Part shown: one piece after another, positions 24,055 to 64,000 of the stretch
Numbering within the stretch: position 1 is the first letter of the stretch
Layout: every line of letters starts with the position of its first letter
NCBI RefSeq assembly: GCF_028389875.1
Contig: NC_084668.1
Location: 18,495,993 to 18,559,992 of the forward strand
Length of the DNA: 64,000 nt
Direction of reading: 5' to 3'
DNA from: Rhea pennata
Lineage: Eukaryota > Chordata > Aves > Rheiformes > Rheidae
Program-made: the position numbers and the translations under genes
The notes under the pieces: model-generated
Databases searched by the model: none
Seen by the model: the letters and a program-made list of their open reading frames with translations, nothing else
What the model was told of the DNA's origin: nothing

Positions 24055-25570
24055 CCTGCTCCTGGGCCCTGCGGAGAGATCATGCCGTGTCTGTGCTTCC
24101 GCATTTAAAAACTGAGGTGCCCCAGTGAGCACAAGCAAGGCTGTTCCGGGCATTGGGGGAAAACACACCACAGGATGATTTTCTCCCTCATTTCTATAAC
24201 AGCAAAATAAATACGTTCTGATCATAGATTAGTAATAACAAATATGTCAAAAATATTTTTGCAAATAGTTTGCTAAACACAAATTACCAATTTATTAATT
24301 CTGAGTAGTTTTACTTCCTGTTTTCTTTTTTCCTTTGCTAGTCAGACTTTCCTCTTTGACTAAACAGCTCTTTAGTGTCTTGGATCTATTCTACTCTAAC
24401 TGAACTGGCAAATCCCTTGTAGTACAGCTGCAGTTACCCTGGTCAGGGTATTTATAGCTAAGCTATACAAAGTTGATTACTGGAACAGAACATCTTTGCT
24501 GGTATAGTGGCTTGTAAAACCAATGTGGTTGGCAGTATTTTCTGAAGTAGCCTTAATGACATTGTTTATATTATCTTGCAAGCTAAACCTTGTAACTTTT
24601 CGATCTTTTAAATTTTTGTATTTATTTTTTTCCTAAACTTTGCCTGTCTGTCTTCCTTTAAGGCAATTTCTGTAGCAGCCTGTCTCCTTTATTTCCTTTT
24701 CTATCTGAAGCCTACTTTTTCTAATAATTCTTCCCTTCATTTCTCAGCTGATCTCTGTTTTCTGTCTTCTAACAAATGTATAATAGATTAAACAAATGTA
24801 ACCACCCCATATGTATATGCACTTGTCTGAGCTTATTTACCTTCACTAATCCTGTATTTAATATTCTACCTTTTTCCTGTATTCTTCTACCTTCTACCTG
24901 TATTTGGTAGTTTACGTACCTCCACCTGTCTCTGCTTCGACATTCAGACCTCTATATTGGGCCTACACAGATACTAAATGCTCACTATGGCCCCATCTAC
25001 AAATGCAAGTCCTCATCAAATTCACACTAGTTCCATTTTCTCACAAACCCACTGCTTTCCCAAGACACAAGCACACAGAGCCAGTGTGTTGTGTGTGCAG
25101 CATCTTCCCATGCAATAATCTCTGTCCCTATCCTTAAACCCAAAAGAGAGGCCTCTCATGTTTCCCCCCCCCCCCCCAGCCAGCAGGGGATTAACAAAAC
25201 AGAAAATAGCCAGCAAGCAAAAATAGGACTAACATTGCTTACATCAGCTGTGCCCAGCAAGCAATAATTCAAAAATTTTCAGGCAGAACCACTTTCCTAA
25301 GTCCTGCTTTGCTCTGCAAATCACAGTTCCTAAGTGGTTTAAGGTGGGGGGAAAATCAAATATTGCAGTACTTTTATGTCTAACGTGGAATAAGTCTAAT
25401 GTGGACTTGCCTTTTGCCCATTCCTATTAGTTTCTCAAGGCCTCTCCTTACTTTTTCTTTTCCCTTGTGAGATCCTTGGCACAACCATACCTGGTATGAT
25501 ACTCATCTTTCCAAGTAATACAATCATTTTTTTTGCCATTCTTGTCTTTTTCTCACAAGGGTTCACCTTG
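24055..25570. other. Intergenic segment
   Basis: Pyrimidine-rich AT sequence, with a 14-C run at 25164-25177. No gene or nameable repeat seen. Confidence 0.55.
25164..25177 (+). repeat. Poly-C tract (14 C)
   Basis: Uninterrupted run of 14 cytosines; a likely site of length variation and sequencing error. Confidence 0.9.
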
Positions 25571-25576
25571 CACACT

Positions 25577-25731
25577 TATCCAATGTGCCCCCCCCCCAAA
25601 AAAAACTATTAATACTAGCATGTTCATTCATGTATTGAGCAGAAATTACACAGAGTATGATCAACATTTGACAAATGCTATGTTTTTTAAACAACCTGAT
25701 AAAACCATCATGTAACTGCTTGGCAGATAGC
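25577..25731 (+). repeat. Diverged duplicated segment, copy 1
   Basis: From ATGTGCCCCC through ACCATCATGTAACTGCTTGGCAGATA it aligns by eye, with small gaps, to 26768-26924. Shared blocks include ATTCATGTA, GATCAACATT, CTGATAAAACCAT and TAACTGCTTGGCAGATA. It is either a local duplication or two copies of one dispersed repeat; I cannot name a family. Confidence 0.75.
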
Positions 25732-26767
25732 ACTGCATACAGAATTTGCCCTCCTTATATGCATTTTCCCCACATTAAAGGCTTTTAGCAAATCCTCACT
25801 TCATTCCCTAATACATACACACTAAAAACAGCTATTTAACATAGCTTTACCTACAGCTCAAAAGAAGTACACACACATTTATAAATTATATATACTACAG
25901 TTCCAAAGACATCTCAGCAGCAGGGCCAGAAGGACAGAGAGTAAAATGAAGGATGAAAAGAGTTTTTTGCAGCATCCCAAACACGCTGTCAGCATCTTTG
26001 CCAAGGAAAGCTGAGACAGCATGGAAGTTGCTGTGGCTTTCTCCCACTCTCTGGACATATTCTTTTGCATTCCTTGAGAGAAGGAAAGCTACCCTGTGGA
26101 GATGGCAGGGTTCTTTGATTTTTACTTGGTCACCTTTTACCAAACTTCTGAGAAGAGCCAATGTTAGTCAGGGCTTTGACTGGAAGGGTAGAACAAAACT
26201 AAATCACATTGGCACAATAAAGAGGGAAATTGTATGCAAAGAGCAAATATTCAGTAGAACTCTATTTTTGTCTGCACACTATTTTTTTTGTCTTCATGCA
26301 ACTTTTAACTTCTTCTGCTTCTAGCTGACCAGAGTCTGAATTTATTGTCCTCAATGCCCTATACGTAGAGACATTTTGCAGAAGTATTTTTCTAGCACAG
26401 ATTTACAGAACTCAGGGCCATAATGTGCAGCTGATGCAATGATTAAAGCATTTCAAGAACTCTGTCATGTAACTGACCTCAGCATTTTAAGTTAAATCTT
26501 CAGATCTAGCAAAGAAGCTAATCTGACGCTTAAATTTTAACAATTTCCATGCTTAAAATGACTTTAAGCCTTTATTTATGCCCCCTGAAATCTTTAAGGT
26601 GACTGACTTTCAGCACTTTGCTCATCTGGGGTCAGCATTCTTAAAATGCACATGGTTTCCATTAAGGCATACACAGGGAGACTCACATTGTTAGTTCTGT
26701 TCTAGCAAAATCAATTTTAGAATAAAACAGAGCATTTTTGCAAAAGTTTGCTACAAAAGAACAGATA

Positions 26768-26924
26768 ATGTGCTCCCAAGAAAAACTGTTAACGTGAGAA
26801 TGTAGATTCATGTACTGAACAGACATTGTAATCAATAAGTTACATATATTACGATCAACATTCTACAGACGTTATCTTTTTAAAATAATCTGATAAAACC
26901 ATGATCTAACTGCTTGGCAGATAT
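26768..26924 (+). repeat. Diverged duplicated segment, copy 2
   Basis: Same orientation as the copy at 25577-25731. It runs from ATGTGCTCCC to TAACTGCTTGGCAGATA, with roughly one mismatch or gap in four or five positions by eye and a small insertion near 26825-26850. Confidence 0.75.
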
Positions 26925-29001
26925 TTTTGAAAAAAAATATAAATCTCATAAAACTTTTGTCACTTTTGTGGTTTAAATGTGCCTGCGAGATCAGTATTTT
27001 TCTCTGTGTTTTTTAATCATATGCAAACAGTTTCATAAGCAGAACCATTTCAGATTTGCTTGGCCAAGTGTGAGCAATGAACCAATCATTCACCGTAATT
27101 ATATTCAGTGACAAGCCTCTCATTTTGATAAAGCTCGGCTGATTAGCTTCTGTATTTGCCAGATTTAGAACTGGAATCCAGAACTTGTAATGTACAGGAG
27201 GGAGATGCTGAGCTGGTTTCTTGCAGCCGCTGCCCCGGACAGTATGAAGCAGTAGCTGTAAGTACTTAGGGATGAACAGGAGAGGTACAGACCACTGTGC
27301 CTGTAAATATTCAAATTATGTTGCTTGACCAGGGTTCATTTGCTTGTTGTCTTGTGTGTTGGCTCATGACACATTACCATGGAGGACTTTCCCTGCAGAT
27401 ATGGAGGGGGAGCAAGGGGATTAGACACTTTTGTAATGATTAATTGATTTTAAGGATTTTTAGAGCACTTAATCTGAACTATACCTTTCTTGGTTTGATA
27501 TCTTTTCAGGCTTAATTTCTCTAACAATTTTAAGATTATAGTTTTTTTTTTTAATTTATTTTTCTTCTGTCTGTCATTTTTCAAGTCTACCGTAACCTAA
27601 AATAGAAGCAACTGAAGATTTGTTACTTGGTAATTACACTATAATTATAGGTCTGATTTTTAAGTCAGTTGAGAGTTTTGGAGGAAGCAGGTTTTAACTG
27701 CTCATCTAAGAAGATCAACAGGAGAGACAATTTGTCTTTGAACTAGTTACTAACTTTGAAGCCAGAAGTTTGCTGTGCGTGCTTTTCCAAACACAGGTAA
27801 CATCCAACTGCTGAACACTAAATAAAAATTTCCTCTTTCTTCATACATAAAGACCTTGGTTTTATTTATCCTCCTACCTCATCTAAATTTGGAGAGTAAT
27901 GAAAAAAAACTACTACTGAGAAAACTTACCCTGTGGAGAAATGGTGTTTGAAAAATATCTTGTGCTTTCAGAATCTTGAAGTTGGTTCTGAACTATTTCT
28001 ATTTGAATATGGAAATTTCTTGAAACAGTTTTAAGTTATCCTATTTAAAATAAATGTAAGCTGTAGTATAAATAATGTGAGGAAGGGAGAGGTTGCAATG
28101 AAAGACAATTTTGGGTTCTCTCTGCTCTTTGTATTGTGATTGGTAGAAAAGCAAGAAATTTGCAGCTTCAGAGCACGTTTTGACATACTAAGACCTTGAA
28201 AAGAAAAAGCCTTTTCATTGAACTGTACTCTGTGTCATTGTTGCGTTTCATTGATATTTCTCTGTATGAACTGATACGTACTTCTGTGAAGACACAGAAA
28301 AAAGTTTCCAGGCATGAACCATTCATAGAAACCAACAAAACTGAAAATATTTAGATTTCATGTAGAAAACATTCTAAATGACACATCCTAGGCATACAAA
28401 TCATGCAATCATATCCATTTCAGTTTTCACAATCCACTGTGAGATGCAAGAGGACGTGTTCTTATCGTGTGCCTTGAGAATACAATAGACTTTATATAGT
28501 TCTATCAGAGACGTAGAGGAATGCTGATTTCCTGCTCCAAGGAGCAAAGACAACAAGACACATGAATTTTCACTACAGGAGAAAAAGGATTATTAACTTT
28601 TAGATTAAACAGAAAATAGGCACTTTGCCATGTGGTTCCAAAAAGGCAATGCTGTTAGTACACTTCCAAAATTAATGGATCTTTAGCTTTAAGTTATGTA
28701 CTTCAGGGATCACTGTATAAAAAGAATGCCTTGAATAGCCAATTACAAGATTGCTTACAAGATTCACTCATTAACTCATTGCCTTAAAAAGAAAAAAAAA
28801 AAAAAGAACATCCAGATGTGCTAAACTGTATTTAAAAAAAAAAAAGTCATAAAATGAGCTCTACAGTAGCCAAAGCATGAGAAATCTGCTAAGAATACTC
28901 AAGTCATGCGATCAAGTGATAAGGTCACGTGGTAAAACGGAAAATGAATAAAAAACAATGAAAGTGTATTTCGACAAAAAAATTTACTTAATTTTACAGT
29001 C

Positions 29002-29007
29002 TTTATT
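29002..29007 (-). terminator. Candidate poly(A) signal, possibly end of ITGB6 3' UTR
   Basis: AATAAA on the minus strand, followed about 25 bases later by a T-rich TTTTTTTGTCG stretch, the arrangement of a good cleavage site. If used by ITGB6 the 3' UTR would be about 3.5 kb. Other AATAAA hexamers lie nearer the stop codon, so the assignment is uncertain. Confidence 0.35.
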
Positions 29008-30379
29008 CAATGTTGAATAATCCCCCTTTTACAGCAACAAGGTAAGGGGATTTACCTGCCTCTTGCAAATGGACTGAGATAAAACTGTCTGCCTGATTCT
29101 TTCCTTTAGGTTGTGAGCAATCAGTTTTGTGGAGCAATAACTCCTTTATGCCCACTGGAAAAGGAAAACAAGCAAGGATTACTGTATTATGATTAACAGC
29201 ACGTGGAGAGTATTGCACTTGACATCTGAGTCTTGTGTCCCAGACTCATTACCCATTATCTGTATTACAAAACAAAGATAAATGCAAGCTGGACAGAAGA
29301 ATACAGGATAACATGCAACTTTTAAAAATCAAATGAAAAAGTTATCCATTTAACATACATTACTGAAATTACCATTTTGCAAGATGTCAAAGATACACAA
29401 GTACAATAAAATTGCTGATGGTCATTCTTTTATTTAGTTTAACTCTTCAGTGAATAGAAGTATTTCTATTAAAAATGTTTTGGCCTTTCTCAAGGTCCAG
29501 CCTCAGGTCAAAACAGTACTCATGAAAAGAACAGAAAGACTTTTCCATCCCACTCACCACACACAAACCCGCTGATAATTTGGTGGAAAAAAAGGAAAGG
29601 AAAAAACAACTTTGAAACAAATGTTACAAGACAAAAATAATACAATTAACAAAGAAGATGAACACCACTCTTGTTTCTAGGGCAAATTCCAAGTAAGACC
29701 TTGAAAGCTCTTTAAATCTAGGATTTTAGTCAAAATTTATGATCTAAATTAATGCTGTTAAAAGAAAGCCTAGTTATTGGATCTCTGTCAATGAGAGAGG
29801 TCTTTCTCACTAAGCCCTTCTGTTTTCTCTCTTCTGATTAATTCTTAATTATTCAAGTGATTTTCATTCTGAAAATTTTGAATATGCACGGAAAAGTTAC
29901 AGTACAATCAGAGCAGAGAAACTGTAAAATATACTGCCTGTTTTCTGTATGTCATTAATGATTTGCAGTAAGATTGCTAGGCGGATTAATTGGGCTGTAA
30001 ACATTATCTCCATACCCTTTTAGATCTTTGCTGATGAGCAGAAGATGCAAATAATGGGAACAATTTGAACAGTTTTGTGAAATGAAATCTCCTGTAGAAA
30101 CAGGGAATGCAGACCACCAATAGATTTATGTGAAATGTGAACACGACCTCAGGAAAAACCTTGGAATACTGAGAAGTAATTTAATACAGAAATGGTTGAC
30201 CTATGTAAGAAGGGGTCTCAGCCCCACTACTGAGCTGCAGAGTCAGCCATCTCGGAAACAGAAGGTAATTAATAAACAATAGAGGTGTTTATCACTTTAG
30301 CAGTAATATTTTTTTCATAAAAGATTGTCATTTGATGACTTTTACTTTAAAAAAAAATAATGTAACAGCTATTTTCTAT

Positions 30380-30925
30380 AGGCTAAATCCAGATTGCCCT
30401 AGTCCTTTAAGCAATCCTGAACCCAAGCGGAGTCTGAGACTAAAGTCCCACTGAATCCATGGGGCCAGCTTTACACCCAATGTGATTATTCATGTGCTAG
30501 GGAAACCGGATTGGGTACCATATATAACTTGCACTAACATCTGTGGGATTCCAGTGGCTGGAAGGATTGCAGATTCAGACCTTTGTCCGTGCACAACTTT
30601 TATTATGGGATATGCAGAGTGCAGACAGGACCCTGTAATTAGCCTGCTCCAGTTTAATGATAGCCATCGTTTCCTTCACACTGCAATCATTTTGTATTTC
30701 ATACATGATTACAGCATCGCCTTCTTTCCAAAGGCATCTGATATTGTTTGTTTCTCTTTGCACAGAAATAGATAACATAGATTCTAATCCACTAATAGAC
30801 AGTATTAACCAGTTTGTTAAAACAAAACAATCTTTGTAAACCAAAACTAATAGTTTCACTGAAACTAGATTCTCATCTGCAGCCATTGACTCCAATAGGC
30901 TTTGAATTAGGCCCTAAAACAGGCA
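30380..30925. repeat. Ancient amniote repeat traces
   Basis: Both ends carry phrases of a common degenerate amniote repeat: CCCACTGAATCCATGGGGCC near 30450 and CCATTGACTCCAATAGGCTT near 30885, the latter followed by TGAATTAGGCCCTAAA. The middle is not recognised. Family and limits are uncertain. Confidence 0.35.
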
Positions 30926-32506
30926 TCTATAATTTCAGTCTCACATCCAGTCACTGTAAAGGATATAGAGACTGAAGTTGCACAGACTTTGTAAATATCT
31001 ATTGAAAAATGGATAACATCAAGTTTTTAGGTCAAATACATGATTTACGTTAGGGAATGTACATAACTGGTTAGTCTGTGATATGTGTCAATATACCTTT
31101 GTTCTCTAGTCTTTCTCTTTCATGTACATTCATATGTACATTTTCACCATCTATTCCAGAACATTAAAAAATACAGAGAAAAAATGATTAAAGAAGTAAA
31201 CTACATTACTGTTAACTTAGAATAGTCCAGTGCTGACATTTTTATGCCATCATGTTAGCTGATTTTGGCAGAGATTTTTTGCTACTGATGTGTATGATAA
31301 CAGCATTACAATTTATGACAGGTCATTAATAACTGTAGTTAAAACTGAGATTTAAAAATCCTCATTAGTGTCATGGAAATGAATATCAAATGAAATTCAT
31401 AGTTCTACTTGCTGCCTAGTTTGAAAAACCTGCCAAAAAGTGCAGAATATATTATTTCTCTCACAAATAAATGGTTTAGTTGCTGGGCATTGAAAAAAAA
31501 AATCATAATTTAGGATATATCAACAAAGGACTACTGTCTTTATGTGTGATACTAAGTCTTTGTATGTGAAATTTTCCTGTATGTAAAGGGCTCATGTCAC
31601 AGCCCATGAGAGGTTTATTTTGAGTGCCTAAATAGGATGGAAATGGTGAAAAGACTTTTTCTTTTGGTAATCCTCTGGTTTAAGGTTTCTCGTCTGGGTT
31701 CTCTAATTTACAAATATTTCTTTTTCGCTCTGAGTCCTCTCTACTAGAATTCAAAGGAAAGAAAACAAAAAGCAGTCTATACCTGGATCGAAAAACAACT
31801 ATGCAAGTGAATAGGGTTTGATATAGCTTCCCCTGAGATAACTTCAGGGAGTGGATTCTTAAAGAACATCAAACAGGAAGAGATTCAAGGACGCAGAAGG
31901 AGGGAAAAAAGACAAGAAAGCGGAATTAGAAAGGAACTATTTCTAGATACCTTGGATACACACAAGACAGACCATAACACTAATCATTTCTAAAGAAAAG
32001 TTACTCAGTCTCACAGCTGATATGAGGAACCTCTAACCTCAGTAGTTTAAGCAGCATTCATGAAAAATTTATCCTTTTTAAATCTACACGAGCCCACCAA
32101 ATAAACTGGTAAAAATACATACCTAAACTCAAATATATAGCATTGCATGGATGAACAAGGTAATATAAAACACATTGTACACACTTAAGTTCACAAAAAT
32201 AGGCTTACTTATGATAATTTTTAATCCTCATTATTAATGAGAAAATTAAAATTATTGGTGATGCCATCTTTCTAAGATTGGTTCTGGGATGCTTTAGTAT
32301 TCAAGGTCTTTTAAATGTTCCTATTAATTTTTAGTACTAATATGTTATCTATAGTTTCCCTAACACAAGATATATTTTCTTTAACAGAATTATTATGTCA
32401 CTGCAGCGTGCAAACAAACACCACATAATCAGCTGAGAAGAAATAAAAGCAAAATAGTGTTTTTAGGTTTCTCGCCAGTAAAACTAAGCTTGTAGCGTTG
32501 GAAGCA

Positions 32507-62920
<30,414 letters not shown>

Positions 62921-64000
62921 CTAAAACAAACAGGAAAAGGAATGAATGAGTTAAATGTACTTACTGATCACCACCAGCAACTCATTAAGGCTCATAGTGA
63001 CTGCAAAACAGTGTGGAAAGAGATCTAGGTGGCATAGAAATCTAAATTTGCCCTCCATGGATCATGTCACACAGGTGTATAATTAATGTAACTTACACCT
63101 ATTTGATATTCTGGGAGAAACTCTTCTATTGTTGGGGAATGGGAATCGTGCCACTTGCATTTGGCTCCTTGCAGTACTGGGAGTGTCAACACAAAGCACA
63201 TATGAGCCCGTTTTTCTAAGGAAATCACTTACAGGACTATGTTGCAAATTTGTCAGTCTTTCCTTAGTAACTTTGAACTCCTGACAGTCCAATGTCATTT
63301 AACAACACAGGAAGTCTCACAGATAACACATTCCTACAAGTTTTGTGATAAATTGGAGGTGGGGTATGTTGTGTTCACAGGATAATTTGTTTTTTCTGAC
63401 CTATTCTTTCTCCGCAACATTCATTTTACACATTTACTAAAGCTGGCCCTGTTACTCTGCCTGACATTTAACAAGCTCCACAGCTTCCAGCACTTCGGAG
63501 CAGCTGAGGCTCCAAGTACGCTCACATTTATCCAGTTACATTGAGCCCAGCATCCTACTTGACCTTCTCCCATACAGAGGAAATAACAAGCCTATTGATA
63601 TCGGTTGCATATCTTGCAGTTTATTTTCTGTTACCCATTTCAAAACACTTGATATGCATTCCTTCCCACAACAGTACTGTAAAGTAAGTATTTTCCCTGC
63701 ATTACAGTGAAGTTAATGGTCAGATTTACAAAAAGGCTTCTGTTTTATTGCCATTATCTATAGCTATGTCTAAAGTTTAGATCTTCAAAATCTCCAATCA
63801 TCAACTGCCCTTTAAAGAAGAAAACTCCTAAATTTCTTAGGATCTCAAAGATTGGTTGGTGTCATGATTTCTGCCAGTATTCATGTGCATACATCCCATC
63901 AAATGGCCATGAAAGTGTCTAAGTTTAATTTCTGATGGGATTCTCAAATGGAGCATTCCCCATCTTTATGGTTACCAGAGCCTAAGCTAGTTTTAAGATT
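62921..64000 (-). other. ITGB6 intron upstream of the PSI exon (partial)
   Basis: No open frame here carries the CxxC...WC pattern of the first PSI half or a signal peptide, so the first coding exons lie beyond 64000. A MIR-like remnant is at about 63640-63735. Confidence 0.6.
63640..63735 (+). mobile_element. MIR-like SINE remnant
   Basis: TTGATATGCATTCCTTCCCA, CAACAGTACTGTAAAGTAAG and CTGCATTACAGTGAAGTTAA follow in order the MIR stretch 'tatgcattatctcatttaatcctcacaacaaccctgtgaggtaggt...ttttacagatgag'. Degenerate. Confidence 0.55.

Larger units (their letters stand above)
26925..32506. other. Intergenic segment / probable ITGB6 3' UTR
   Basis: The part next to 32506 must include the ITGB6 3' UTR, whose end is not fixed. 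A candidate poly(A) signal is at 29002-29007 and others are at 29429-29434 and 31614-31619. Traces of an ancient amniote repeat lie at about 30380-30490 and 30860-30925. No other gene recognised. Confidence 0.5.

Noticed and set aside
63083..63298. Minus-strand frame considered as the first ITGB6 coding exon
   Set aside because: No signal peptide and no PSI cysteine pattern; the true 5' exons must lie beyond the window.

Overview
This window is nuclear DNA from a vertebrate, most likely a bird. It shows split genes with GT-AG introns, one GC-rich CpG-island promoter in AT-rich surroundings, and a CR1-type non-LTR retrotransposon fragment of the kind abundant in birds. Older CR1 and MIR-like remnants lie in the introns. 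The species cannot be told from the sequence.

Two protein genes are present, both on the minus strand, in the tandem order ITGB6 then PLA2R1 that is also found on human 2q24. (1) Positions 320-21878 hold the first 11 coding exons of PLA2R1, the M-type secretory phospholipase A2 receptor of the mannose-receptor family. Its chicken orthologue has been described as FcRY, the yolk-sac IgY receptor. The exons encode about 608 residues: signal peptide, ricin-type cysteine-rich domain, fibronectin II domain, CTLD1, CTLD2 and the first two-thirds of CTLD3. The remaining CTLDs, the membrane segment and the tail lie beyond the left edge. (2) Positions 32507-62920 hold 13 coding exons of ITGB6 (integrin beta-6), from the second half of the PSI domain to the stop codon, 742 residues in all. 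The first exons (signal peptide, start of PSI) lie beyond the right edge. All splice phases join without conflict in both genes.

Layout: 1-319 PLA2R1 intron; 320-21878 PLA2R1 exons and introns; about 20740-22400 CpG island over the PLA2R1 first exon; 22.1-32.5 kb intergenic, with a 1-kb CR1 fragment at 23.1-24.05 kb and a diverged duplicated noncoding segment at 25.6 and 26.8 kb; 32507-62920 ITGB6; 62921-64000 an upstream ITGB6 intron with a MIR-like remnant.

The two products do not act in one pathway. PLA2R1/FcRY is an endocytic multilectin receptor. ITGB6 pairs with integrin alpha-V and binds RGD ligands such as the latent TGF-beta propeptide. They are neighbours by conserved synteny. I found no RNA gene, CRISPR array, operon or unfamiliar multi-gene system. 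The items most worth checking are lineage-specific residue changes in the ITGB6 tail, an isolated EPN motif in PLA2R1 CTLD2, the duplicated intergenic segment, and a possible antisense transcript at the CpG island.
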